Part shown: one piece after another, positions 47,767 to 56,988 of the stretch
Layout: each line of letters opens with the position of its first letter
Position numbering within the stretch: the stretch's first letter is position 1
Assembly: GCA_903831295.1 (NCBI GenBank)
Contig: CAIKXA010000013.1
Coordinates: 1 to 64,000, forward strand
DNA from: an uncultured bacterium
Lineage (GTDB): Bacteria; Planctomycetota; Phycisphaerae; Phycisphaerales; SM1A02
Direction of reading: 5' to 3'
Length of the DNA stretch: 64,000 nt
The notes under the pieces: generated by a model
What the model saw: only the letters and a program-made list of their open reading frames with translations
Told to the model about the DNA's origin: nothing
The model's database searches: none
Made by a program: the position numbers and the translations under genes

Positions 47767-48266
47767 TGGCGGCGTTGATGGCGTACGATGCGCTTTCAAT
47801 GAGCGGTCATCCCACTGATTTTTCACAGAGCGATCAAGAAATCACCGTGCTGCATGGAGATTTGATTTCAGCTGAAGTGGCGCATTGGCTCCAGGAAAAA
47901 TTGCAGGCCTTGCAAAACGCTGGCGCACCAAAGTTGCGCAGGTTCACGGTGCAATGCGTGAATGATCAAGCCATGGGCGAGTTGCATATGCGCCACATGA
48001 ATGATCCGCGCACTACGGATGTGTTGACATTCACCGACGGCCTTGAAGCCGATGTTGCCGTTTGCGTTGACGAAGCCGGACGGCGAGCTCTGGAATTGAA
48101 ACACGAACTGCGCGATGAATTGTTGCTGTATTGCCTGCATGGATTGCTGCACGCAGGGGGCATGGATGATCGAACGCCCGCGGATTTCGCAGCCATGCAT
48201 GGCGAGGAAAATCGTTTGTTGCGCGCTATTGGCTTGGGAGAAATTTTTGGAGCTATCAATCAATGA
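47766..48266 (+). CDS. ybeY: Endoribonuclease YbeY-like protein
   Basis: MRHMNDPRTTDVLTFTDG and LLLYCLHGLLHAGGMDD; TAATG overlap with nuoF; corC-type gene downstream. Confidence 0.82.
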   Translation: MAALMAYDALSMSGHPTDFSQSDQEITVLHGDLISAEVAHWLQEKLQALQNAGAPKLRRFTVQCVNDQAMGELHMRHMNDPRTTDVLTFTDGLEADVAVCVDEAGRRALELKHELRDELLLYCLHGLLHAGGMDDRTPADFAAMHGEENRLLRAIGLGEIFGAINQ

Positions 48267-49537
48267 CATGGGTAGTGCTTGCCACAGCAGCGGATCTTCT
48301 GCTGACCATGTTGCTTTCCGCGATCAACTTGGCAATCGTGCAAGTGAGCGACAGCGCGTTGCAGCGGCGCCTTGAGCGTGGCGGGCGTTCGGCCGAGGAT
48401 CACTGGATCTTCAAGCGTAAAACACAGGTGGATCACGCGGTGGCATTTTTGCGCGCCATTGGTCGCGTTGGTTTCTTCGCATTGCTTTTGATCGCCATTG
48501 TTGGTTTGGGTGACAATGAGGGACGCCTAACGTGGCAAACCTTGGGCACGGCGTTTGTGATCGCGGCCAGTTGCATTTGGCTTTTCACAAGCGTCATCAG
48601 CGCGGCGTTCGCGCGCTACGCGGCGGTTGGTTTGATCGTGGCCACTTTGCCGCTGTTGCGCGTGATTGATTTTATTTTGCGCCCCCTTGTGACTGTCGCG
48701 GAAATTATGGACGAGGGAGTGCGCAGACTTGTTGGAGCAAAAACTCCAGCCAACGAATCAGGCGCTGACTTGCTTGAGAGCATTCAAGACACCCAGCGCC
48801 AAGGTGGAATTGATTCTGCCAGCGCGGCGATCATGGAGAATGTTGTGGAGCTGAGCGAGACCATGGTGGGCAGCATCATGACTCCGCGCACCGCCGTGGA
48901 AGGCATTGAATACACCGATGATTTGGCTCAAATTCGCTTGGTCATTCATGAGGACGGCCACAGCCGCATTCCAATTTACGAGGGAAGTCTGGACCATGTT
49001 GTGGGCGTGTTGTATGTGAAAGATTTGGTGCGTTGGCTTGGCGCCGCCGCGCCCGACTTTTGTCTGCGCCCTTTGTTGCGCCAACCCATTCGTGTTCCAG
49101 AAACCAAAAGGGTGCGCGACTTGCTCAAAGACTTTCAGCGTGGCAAGGTGCATATGGCCCTAGTGGTTGATGAGTATGGTGGCACCGCGGGATTGGTCAC
49201 TATCGAGGATGTGCTTGAGGAGATCGTTGGCGAAATTCGCGATGAGCACGAGCCGCAAAGCGATCAGGACCCGACCATCCGCGAACTGGCGCCGGGTCGC
49301 ATTGAGGCCGATGGACGCTGCTCTATTGCGCAAGTGAATGCCAAAGTGAATTTGAATATTTCACAAGATGAGAGCTTTGACACAATCGCTGGATTTGTAT
49401 TGAGCGTGCTTGGCCGTGTTCCTGAAAGTGGGGCGGTGTTTGAAAGTCACGGCGCGCGCTTTCGTGTGCTTGAAGCCACGCCAACGTTGGTTTCAAAGGT
49501 GGCGATCGAATTGATCGCCAAGCCAATTCGCCTCTAA
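48263..49537 (+). CDS. CNNM/CorC-type hemolysin-family CBS domain protein
   Basis: N-terminal TM domain; IMTPRTAVEGIEYTDDLAQIRLVIHEDGHSRIPIYEGSLDHVVGVLYVKDLV; C-terminal CorC_HlyC region. Confidence 0.9.
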   Translation: MTWVVLATAADLLLTMLLSAINLAIVQVSDSALQRRLERGGRSAEDHWIFKRKTQVDHAVAFLRAIGRVGFFALLLIAIVGLGDNEGRLTWQTLGTAFVIAASCIWLFTSVISAAFARYAAVGLIVATLPLLRVIDFILRPLVTVAEIMDEGVRRLVGAKTPANESGADLLESIQDTQRQGGIDSASAAIMENVVELSETMVGSIMTPRTAVEGIEYTDDLAQIRLVIHEDGHSRIPIYEGSLDHVVGVLYVKDLVRWLGAAAPDFCLRPLLRQPIRVPETKRVRDLLKDFQRGKVHMALVVDEYGGTAGLVTIEDVLEEIVGEIRDEHEPQSDQDPTIRELAPGRIEADGRCSIAQVNAKVNLNISQDESFDTIAGFVLSVLGRVPESGAVFESHGARFRVLEATPTLVSKVAIELIAKPIRL

Positions 49538-49622
49538 ATTACTGTAAAACTGTTGATATAACATGATCTCAACGAGTTGGTCGTTTGCGCGATGGACTTT
49601 GATTTCATGTGTGGTTTGCGCG

Positions 49623-50360
49623 TCAGTCAAATTCATTGCCGCGGAACGTGCCGGCAAGATACGCGTCGCGCACCATTGGATCATTGATGATGCTCTTGGG
49701 ATCGCCTTCGCGAAGATTCTTGCCTTCGTGAATGATGTAGGCGCGGTCGCAAATGCGCAGCGTCTGTTGCACATTGTGATCCGTCACCAAAATAGCAATG
49801 CCGGTCTTGGCGAGTTTGCGAACTTCCGTTTGCAACTCCTCAACGGTGTGTGGATCGACGGCGGCGAATGGCTCATCAAGTAGAATGAGCGCGGGTTGCG
49901 TCACCAATGCGCGAGCGATTTCCAAACGTCTTCGCTCGCCACCAGAACAGGTCCGCGCTTGCTCCTTGCGTTTAATCTGCAAGCCAAATTGTGAAAGCAA
50001 CCCGTCGCATCGTTCCAAGCGTTGCTTGGATGAAAGCCCAGAAATAGTTTCCAGTATTGCGAGTAAATTTTCCTCCACGCTGAGGCGTTGAAAAACACTT
50101 GGCTCTTGGCTGAGGTAGCCCATTCCCAATTTGGCATGGCGCCACATGGGCAGGTAGGTGACATCCTGGCCTCGCAAAGAAACTCGACCACTCTCTGGCG
50201 TGATCATGCCCATGGCCATGCGAAAACTGGTGGTTTTTCCAGCGCCGTTTCGCCCAAGAAGCCCCACGATTTCGCCCTCGTCAACATGAAATGAAACTTG
50301 ATCCACCACGCGGCGGTGACCATAGGTTTTCTGCAAAGCGTTGGCTTCAAGAAGCGGCAT
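49623..50360 (-). CDS. lptB: LPS export ABC transporter ATP-binding protein
   Basis: MPLLEANALQKTYGHRRVVDQVSFHVDEGEIVGLLGRNGAGKTTSFRMAMG; CSGGERRRLEIARALVTQPALILLDEPFAAVDP; GILVTDHNVQQTLRICDRAYI. Confidence 0.93.
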   Translation of the reverse strand: MPLLEANALQKTYGHRRVVDQVSFHVDEGEIVGLLGRNGAGKTTSFRMAMGMITPESGRVSLRGQDVTYLPMWRHAKLGMGYLSQEPSVFQRLSVEENLLAILETISGLSSKQRLERCDGLLSQFGLQIKRKEQARTCSGGERRRLEIARALVTQPALILLDEPFAAVDPHTVEELQTEVRKLAKTGIAILVTDHNVQQTLRICDRAYIIHEGKNLREGDPKSIINDPMVRDAYLAGTFRGNEFD

Positions 50361-50399
50361 GCCGCAGATCGTAGCGACAGAATTCGCTACAGTGTGCCC

Positions 50400-50915
50400 A
50401 TGAGATTGCTGCATTGCATTCTTGTGATTGGTGCCATCACCGCCATGGGTGGTTGCGTTCGTCGCACGATAGAAATCACCAGCGAACCCGAAGGCGCGCT
50501 GGTGTGGCTGAATGATCGTGAAGTTGGTCGCACGCCGTGCTCGATTGATTTCACTTATTACGGCCGCTACGACGTCCGGCTTCGACGCGACGGCTTTGAA
50601 CCCATTTCTGGATTTGGTGATGCCGACGAGCCCGCGTGGGATTTTATTGGCGCCGATCTTGTGGCCGAAATTATTCCCGCCAAGTTCAACAGTCGCGTGA
50701 AGTGGCATTTCACCATGATTCCCACTGAAAGTGATGAAGCGGCCGTATTGGAACGCGCGAAGCAAATGCGCACGCGGATTGTTCAATCGCCTGAAAATGA
50801 AATCGCAGAAGTTGAGGCTGTGAAAATGCAGGATGTGCCGGTTGCGCCAGTTTCTAAAGCCGTGTTACCAGTTCCTAGTTCCGTGCTGCCCGCAAGTGAA
50901 CGGCCGCAAGACTAA
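50400..50915 (+). CDS. PEGA-domain lipoprotein
   Basis: Lipobox AMGGC; RRTIEITSEPEGALVWLNDREVGRTPCSIDFTYYGRYDVRLRRDGFEP. Confidence 0.8.
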   Translation: MRLLHCILVIGAITAMGGCVRRTIEITSEPEGALVWLNDREVGRTPCSIDFTYYGRYDVRLRRDGFEPISGFGDADEPAWDFIGADLVAEIIPAKFNSRVKWHFTMIPTESDEAAVLERAKQMRTRIVQSPENEIAEVEAVKMQDVPVAPVSKAVLPVPSSVLPASERPQD

Positions 50916-51368
50916 TTTGGTTCATGTCTTGGGCATGCGGCACGCGTGGATTGTTTGCCCATGCGCAACGCGAATGCGCCGAGGGGCGTCTTGTGGATAC
51001 GCCGCTTTCGTTTCAATGTGAGAGGTGGCGTAATTTGGGCACAGGCATTGGGCTTGTGGTTTGAAATACACCCGCATTCTTTAGGTAGCCATGAACTGGA
51101 TTTTCGATTTCGACGATTTCCTAAGCCTCAGGGCTGAAATTTTTCAGATTCAGGCGAGTTAAATCCGAGAAAAAAAGGGGGGGCTGGCCAATGGAATTGC
51201 TCTAAAAAAGCGCCTTGGTGGCGTTATGGCGCAACCGCGGGGTCTTGCCGCTTGACATAGCGTGAAATTTGGGTTTTTATCAATCCGTATTTGCAAACCC
51301 ATGTCCACAAAGGGCTTGCAGTTCATAAATATATTTACAAAGAAAGCGTGGAAGTTTGGCTTCTGCCA

Positions 51369-51396
51369 TTGATTATGGCCAATTTGGATAGATAAT
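51369..51396 (+). promoter_or_regulatory. Putative promoter of an intergenic small RNA
   Basis: TTGATT-N16-GATAAT. Confidence 0.4.
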
Positions 51397-51402
51397 GTGC
51401 CA

Positions 51403-51491
51403 TTCGGGAATTCAACATCAGCGCAATCCAATAGGGTTGCGGGAGCCGCCGTCTGTGCGTGTCGGAGCGACCAGACGGCGGTGTTTTTTTT
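51403..51491 (+). ncRNA. Candidate small RNA (about 88 nt) ending at an intrinsic terminator
   Basis: Lies between the predicted promoter and a strong terminator in a region with no convincing ORF. Confidence 0.35.
51446..51491 (+). terminator. Rho-independent terminator
   Basis: Perfect 10-bp stem ccgccgtctg / cagacggcgg followed by tgtttttttt. Confidence 0.8.
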
Positions 51492-51643
51492 GCGCTTGGC
51501 TTGCGAGTATCGAAGCGAAGGTGTTGGAACAACTGACTTGTTGAATCGCATAAATTAAATGTGAGTTGAATATGTCGCGGCAAATTTCTACACGGCCGAG
51601 TCTGACCACGGAACGTTGCGCGCAAGAGTGTTAGCATTCAAAT

Positions 51644-52324
51644 GTGCCAATTTCATCCGCAGTGACCGCGCTTGCCGCAATCGCAAACATATCCAACATT
51701 GCGCCAACCGCGCCGATGGAATCAGCCACATTTGTGAATTCAAATTTAAGCGATAGTGCGCCAATGATTTGCATGATTTCTCCAAGCGCGCAGGACACGC
51801 CGACGCCAGTTCAAAGCTCCGCGAAAACGGTGGTGCCCAAGGAAAATGCAGCGGCGCGATTTGGCGCCAAGGGTTCTTGGCGATGGGAACTTGAAGGCAG
51901 TTGGATGTATGACTTTGATAGCGACAATCAACTGCAAGGCGCGTGGTATGCGAGTTGCTTTCTGATTGATAATTTCAGTTTTGATTTTGGTCCTGAAGTG
52001 GCGTGGTTTTCGCAAGGCGGCGGCAACACTTGGGGAGCGGGTCCCGCCTTTATGTTTCGCTGGCACTTTTTGGCGCGCGAAACTTGGAGTATCTACGCCG
52101 ACGCGGGAGTGGGCCTGATGTTCACGGGATCCAACGTGCCTTCGGCTGGTTCTTCGGTCAATCTCACGCCGCGAATTGGAGTGGGTGCGTCATTTGAAGT
52201 GGCCCCAAACGCCCGCATTCTTACTGGATTTCGCTGGGCGCATATTTCCAATGCCAACGTGGCCGACAATAATGACGGACGCAACAGCGTTCAGTTGTAC
52301 GCCGGCCTTTCGCTTCCGTTTTAG
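51644..52324 (+). CDS. PagL-like lipid A 3-O-deacylase (acyloxyacyl hydrolase) family outer-membrane protein
   Basis: C-terminal FRWAHISNANVADNNDGRNSVQLYAGLSLPF resembles the PagL H-x-SNA signature; beta-barrel-like alternation. GTG start; signal peptide not obvious. Confidence 0.65.
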   Translation: MPISSAVTALAAIANISNIAPTAPMESATFVNSNLSDSAPMICMISPSAQDTPTPVQSSAKTVVPKENAAARFGAKGSWRWELEGSWMYDFDSDNQLQGAWYASCFLIDNFSFDFGPEVAWFSQGGGNTWGAGPAFMFRWHFLARETWSIYADAGVGLMFTGSNVPSAGSSVNLTPRIGVGASFEVAPNARILTGFRWAHISNANVADNNDGRNSVQLYAGLSLPF

Positions 52325-52335
52325 CGCTGCCCAAT

Positions 52336-53358
52336 TCATGTTGATTTTTTTTCCTTGGCAAACCAACGCCAAGCGCTTTGCGTGATTGATTCAAGCGATG
52401 AACGCGCGGGCCGCCAATTGGTCAATCGAAAAATTTTCTCTGGATTTGAAACAAGCCGCGGTGGATCACCATCTCGGCGCGGACCAAATGCAAATGGAAC
52501 CGGTCGTCCCGCCGCCGCGGAGCACGCGTGTAGAACTTCAAGCACGCTCGCGCCATTGCCCGTGCCAACATTCATGGCCAATGTTTCGCGCCGCGGAATC
52601 ACCTTGATCGCCTCTATGTGCGCGGCGACCAAATCCTCAACGTGAACGTAGTCGCGGATGCATGTTCCATCTGGCGTCGGATAATCATTTCCATATACAA
52701 CCAACTCTGGGTGTCGACCCGTGGCGGCTCGCAAACATATTGGCACGAGATGAGTTTCAGGATCATGATCCTCGCCAATGCGGTCCAAGTAATCTCCACC
52801 CGCGACATTGAAGTAGCGAAGAAACACAACCCCGCGATCTCGATCCGCGAGAGCGTGTGATTGCACCCACGCTTTCATCATGTGCTCGCATGCGAGTTTG
52901 CTTTCACCGTACGCGTGCGTTGGCCGCTGCGGGCAATCTTCTCCAATTGGAATGCGCGCCGCATTGGGCTCGCCGTAAGTCGCGCAGGTGCTGGAAAAAA
53001 TTATTTTTCGAGCATCCACTGCGTCCATGGCGTGGAGTAAAGAAACCGTGGCGCCCACGTTGTTGTGCCAATAGATCAGCGGAAATTTCACGCTTTCTGG
53101 CACCACGGCAAAAGCCGCGAAGTGCATCACAATTTCGGGTGGATGCAATTGCAACGCGGCCGCGGTGGCGGCCTGATCGGTTAACTGAACTTGGGTGAAA
53201 TGAAAGCGATCTCCGCCCGCTCTTTGCAGCGCATCAACTGTGCGCGGAAAGCTCCTGGAGAAATTGTCCAAGCCATGCACTTGGTGGCCATCATCGAGCA
53301 GCCTTAAACATGCGTGTGAGCCGATGTATCCAGCGGCGCCGGTGACAGTGATCTTCAT
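52336..53358 (-). CDS. galE: UDP-glucose 4-epimerase
   Basis: MKITVTGAAGYIGSHACLRLLDDGHQV, FSSTCATYGEP, YGESKLACE, RDYVHVEDLVAAH. Confidence 0.93.
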   Translation of the reverse strand: MKITVTGAAGYIGSHACLRLLDDGHQVHGLDNFSRSFPRTVDALQRAGGDRFHFTQVQLTDQAATAAALQLHPPEIVMHFAAFAVVPESVKFPLIYWHNNVGATVSLLHAMDAVDARKIIFSSTCATYGEPNAARIPIGEDCPQRPTHAYGESKLACEHMMKAWVQSHALADRDRGVVFLRYFNVAGGDYLDRIGEDHDPETHLVPICLRAATGRHPELVVYGNDYPTPDGTCIRDYVHVEDLVAAHIEAIKVIPRRETLAMNVGTGNGASVLEVLHACSAAAGRPVPFAFGPRRDGDPPRLVSNPEKIFRLTNWRPARSSLESITQSAWRWFAKEKKST

Positions 53359-53456
53359 GAAAGTTGCTCCAAGTGAATGAAAGAAGGGCTCAGACCCGCG
53401 ATTTGAGGGAAATACGGCACTTGCCGAATCCGACTCAACTTGAGAGGATACTCTTT

Positions 53457-53819
53457 ATGGATGGAATCCTATTTGGGAAGCCTTTAGTGGCGACCCGCAT
53501 TACAGAAGTGAAGAGATCGGCGGAGCCGAAACCTTCCTTTAAAATTTCGCAAACCACCGCCCTGAGAGGGGTTGGGGAAAATGATCCAAGGCTGAACGCC
53601 TTGCGAGAAGCTTGTGCTTTGGCAGAGGCTTTGAATGATGATTCCCAGGCGTTGATTGCTCGCGCCCATGTCAAGGGAAATCAAGATCCGATGACTTTGG
53701 CGCAAGGTTGCAATTCCCTTGAGAAAGCCGTGGCGGAAGTGGAAGCGCTTATTCGTAAACTTGATGATGCTTTGGTGATGGAATCTTCGAACACAGTTCA
53801 GGAGCAGGTTCAGGCATGA
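53457..53819 (+). CDS. Hypothetical protein
   Basis: ORF from MDGILFGKPLVATRITEVKRS; ATGA overlap with next gene. Confidence 0.5.
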   Translation: MDGILFGKPLVATRITEVKRSAEPKPSFKISQTTALRGVGENDPRLNALREACALAEALNDDSQALIARAHVKGNQDPMTLAQGCNSLEKAVAEVEALIRKLDDALVMESSNTVQEQVQA

Positions 53820-54181
53820 TGAACGCCCAAAACGAATTGGAATCCACAAGCGTGCATTGCGACAATACTGACGAATTTCAGGCGGCGCTTGAGGCGGCGT
53901 GCGGGTATCGCGGAGATGTCACGTTGCATTTCAAGGATGGTTCTTCCATCGAGGGTTATGTCTTTGATCTCAAGCGAGCGGACTCGGCCCACCACGCTGT
54001 GCGCATTCTTCCAAAGGATGGACGGTCGCGCATGACGGTTGCCGAATCCACAATTCAGTCGCTGAGCTTTACTGGCAAGGACGCGGCCGCCGGCAAGACT
54101 TGGGAAAATTGGATGCGTCGCTACGCGGAAAAGAAGTTGAAGGGTGAAGCGGCCGGCATTGAGAGCGAACCTCTGGACTAA
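53816..54181 (+). CDS. Conserved-looking hypothetical protein, small beta-barrel-like core
   Basis: GYRGDVTLHFKDGSSIEGYVFDLKRAD...RILPKDGRSRMTVAESTIQSLSFTGKDAAAGKTWENWMRRYAEKKLKGE. Confidence 0.6.
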   Translation: MMNAQNELESTSVHCDNTDEFQAALEAACGYRGDVTLHFKDGSSIEGYVFDLKRADSAHHAVRILPKDGRSRMTVAESTIQSLSFTGKDAAAGKTWENWMRRYAEKKLKGEAAGIESEPLD

Positions 54182-54203
54182 TTTCGGCGGCGCAAATTAT
54201 ATT

Positions 54204-54512
54204 TTATGGCGAGAGTTCTCGACCCGAAGCGGGGTCGAAAATTTTCCATTGCAAATCTTTGGCCAACTTCATAATCACCACCCATGCGATGTCATCGTCT
54301 GAGATGGTCAAGAGCATTTGTGAAACTGGATCCTCATTTTGCGGAAGTTCAATTTCAATGCCAGGTCCGTACAACATGTCTCCGCCTTCCACTTCGGCCG
54401 CGGTGTTGCGAAGCGAAAGTGATTTGACAATATCCGCGCGGCTTCCGATGGGCGCGGGGGCGCCATCTTTTTTGTTGGCGCGCGACAAGATGACGTATAG
54501 ATCTTTGGACAT
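54204..54512 (-). CDS. Hypothetical protein
   Basis: 102-aa ORF MSKDLYVILSRANKKDGAPAPIGSRADIVKSL..., balanced composition. Confidence 0.5.
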   Translation of the reverse strand: MSKDLYVILSRANKKDGAPAPIGSRADIVKSLSLRNTAAEVEGGDMLYGPGIEIELPQNEDPVSQMLLTISDDDIAWVVIMKLAKDLQWKIFDPASGRELSP

Positions 54513-54580
54513 AATGGATTGGAAATCCTAACCGCAGGAAAGTAAATACGCTTCAATGCGAGTGGCGGGAAGGACGCTGA

Positions 54581-55612
54581 TTACGCCGCGGGCGATTTTT
54601 CCAGCTTTGGTGGTTGGATCAAACGGTCCAACTCCTTGGGAGAAAGCCACGGCAGGGCGCTGAGTTTCTTCACAATCCGCTCGGGCATGGGCTTGCCATC
54701 GCGCTCCCATTGCGGACGGCTTTTCCAGCGTCTATGCACCCATAAATATTGTTCCGGCGCCATGCGAATGGAGTCCTCTATTCCGCGGTTGAATCTGGCG
54801 GTGATGTAGAACAGCGGGTCTTCAAATGCCTCCCAATCCTCCGGATTAATTCGATCCACAATTTCAAGGCGATACTTCAGGCGGTCGGTTTCGCGAACCG
54901 CGGTGCCCACAAAAATCGGAATGCGGTAGCGCATGGCCAGAAGTCCGATGCTTTTGTAACTGCTGGCCATCTGTCCAAAGAATGGAACAAAGAGCCCGTC
55001 ATCGCCGGCATTTTGATCCGCGATAAATCCAATGCGTCCGCCTTCAAGAATTATATTTTGCAATTCTTGAGTGGCGTTCCATTTTGAAAGCACGCTCAGT
55101 CCGCGGCGACGCCGCATGCCCAACAACCACTCGTCAAAGTATGGATTGTCTAGCGGTCGCGCCAACGCCGTGAGATGAAAATCAAGAACCGCCAGCGCGA
55201 ATCCCAGCAATTCCCAATTGCCGCAGTGCCCAGTCACAAAAATCGCGGGCTGATTGGAAAGTAAAAAATCCATGTGTGGTCCAACCGTGCCTAGCTTGAT
55301 GCTCTTTGTCCAATTCAGCGCATGCAAGCGTTGCGGCGTGAGCATGCTTTCCACCATGAAAAGTTGAAACATGCTGGCGATGCTGCGCTCGGCAAGTTGG
55401 TTTGCATCCGCTTGCGACATTTCCGGAAACGCGCGCTTGACATTCACGCCGGCCCGCAAAAGTCTTTCCGCGCCAAAGCGGGCGAACATGGTTCCCAACG
55501 CTCCCGCGGTGCGCATATTTTGCTCCGCTTCAAAAAGATGAAACAACGCAGCAAATCCGCGGCCAAGCGCGTACTGCGATAAGTGGATCAGCCGCTTGGT
55601 TGCGGCGCTCAT
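54581..55612 (-). CDS. LpxL/HtrB-family lipid A acyltransferase
   Basis: VTGHCGNWELLGFALA (HX4E), RIGFIADQNAGDDGLFVPFFGQMAS, PEQYLWVHRRWKSRP. Confidence 0.88.
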   Translation of the reverse strand: MSAATKRLIHLSQYALGRGFAALFHLFEAEQNMRTAGALGTMFARFGAERLLRAGVNVKRAFPEMSQADANQLAERSIASMFQLFMVESMLTPQRLHALNWTKSIKLGTVGPHMDFLLSNQPAIFVTGHCGNWELLGFALAVLDFHLTALARPLDNPYFDEWLLGMRRRRGLSVLSKWNATQELQNIILEGGRIGFIADQNAGDDGLFVPFFGQMASSYKSIGLLAMRYRIPIFVGTAVRETDRLKYRLEIVDRINPEDWEAFEDPLFYITARFNRGIEDSIRMAPEQYLWVHRRWKSRPQWERDGKPMPERIVKKLSALPWLSPKELDRLIQPPKLEKSPAA

Positions 55613-55615
55613 GAG

Positions 55616-56851
55616 TTAATTGCCTTGACCAGTCAAAACTTGGAAACGATTCCAATTTAAAACCGGAATCTTGGCCTCGGTGGCTTCTTTCATGATGCGG
55701 TTGTAGGTGTCGTAGTCGTTCTTGGCTTGTGTGTACGCCTGAACCTCTATGTCGCCAGCGCTGGATGAAAGTGGAAGCGGTTCGGGTGGAGGATTTCCAA
55801 TCACGACAAAGTCAAGATCGCCCGTGACTTTTTCACTGTCGATCACTTTGCCGCCCCATTCTTGAATTCGATTGCGAATCACTGAAGCCTCGCCGGTGGA
55901 TGTCTTGCCATCATTGTTCACGTCGAATTTTCCGTACACCATCATTCGATATGTGTACGTGGGACTGTAGACGGCGTTGATCAGAACATCGTTTCGGTTG
56001 ATTGGCTGATTGGCGGAACTACGTGTCACGCGGGCGGTGGATGTGTCCTCCGTCACGCGCAATACTTGCACGCTGGCCTTGCCGCGCAGCTTTCCTTCTT
56101 TGTTGTTTTGAACTTGATCCGCGGTGGTGAAAACTTCAAAGGTCATTCCTGGAACAACGCGGTGCTTGCGGCCAATATCCAAATACACCGTGGCGTCTGG
56201 ACCGCCAATTTCAATCACATGTCCATCCACCAGGCTCGAGGGATCCTCTGGCTTCACTTCAAACTCGGAGAGTTTTTTCTCCGCTTGCTCCAAACGACTT
56301 CGCAATGTGTCGCGTTCTTTTCCAAGACCATCTATGTTCAGTTGCATTTCATCAATGCGGGCTCGATAGTTGCGCTCGACATCATCCTTGGAATCGTGCG
56401 TGATTTTTTGCACTTCCTCAATGCTCTTGCTGTAGTCGGTGGTCGCGCTTGTGAGAGGAGCGATATCTTTTTTGGCGGCTTCAATCGCGGCTTGACGCTC
56501 GGTGGTTGCATCGGCGAGAGACTTTCGAACGCCAGCCAATTGCGCATTGAGCTCGTCGATTGTCTTGGCGGTTCCTTGAATGGCGCTTTCTTGTTGCGAT
56601 ACTGTCAACTTCAAAGCATCGCGCTCCGAAGCAGTTTGCTTGTGCAAGGCAAGCGCTTCATCATTTGGCTTCTTGGCAGCTTCAAGTTCTGTTCTTAAAT
56701 TCTTGATGTCAGTTTTGGATTTGATTGACATTTCCGTTGCGGACATCATTTGTGAATAGAACACAACCGCCAGCACTAAAAATGCTACGGTTGCAAGAAC
56801 AAATGTGACGAGCGTTACAAGTACGCCAGATCCGGCGGGTCGAGTGGCCAT
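55616..56851 (-). CDS. Membrane-anchored coiled-coil protein of unknown function
   Basis: MATRPAGSGVLVTLVTFVLATVAFLVLAVVFYSQ TM, then a long Lys/Glu/Ala coiled coil and a C-terminal beta-rich region. Confidence 0.65.
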   Translation of the reverse strand: MATRPAGSGVLVTLVTFVLATVAFLVLAVVFYSQMMSATEMSIKSKTDIKNLRTELEAAKKPNDEALALHKQTASERDALKLTVSQQESAIQGTAKTIDELNAQLAGVRKSLADATTERQAAIEAAKKDIAPLTSATTDYSKSIEEVQKITHDSKDDVERNYRARIDEMQLNIDGLGKERDTLRSRLEQAEKKLSEFEVKPEDPSSLVDGHVIEIGGPDATVYLDIGRKHRVVPGMTFEVFTTADQVQNNKEGKLRGKASVQVLRVTEDTSTARVTRSSANQPINRNDVLINAVYSPTYTYRMMVYGKFDVNNDGKTSTGEASVIRNRIQEWGGKVIDSEKVTGDLDFVVIGNPPPEPLPLSSSAGDIEVQAYTQAKNDYDTYNRIMKEATEAKIPVLNWNRFQVLTGQGN

Positions 56852-56988
56852 TCGAAGGGGTCTCCGGGGCGAAAGTGCCCTAAATGGCAGTGTGATGCTT
56901 CCGCCGCATCTCGTCAAGGGGAAAGTGGAATTGCCACTTGCCTTTCTTGGAGAAAAAGGCGATACTTTCCGACCCATCGGAGAATCAA

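Noticed and set aside
51172-51186. A7G7 homopolymer junction (aaaaaaaggggggg) as an assembly break
   Set aside because: Suspicious, but flanking sequence has the same character and there is no other evidence of a misjoin; needs reads.
51159-51551. 130-aa minus-strand ORF in the intergenic island
   Set aside because: Composition (Arg/Pro/Phe-rich, no domain) and overlap with a plus-strand terminator argue against coding.
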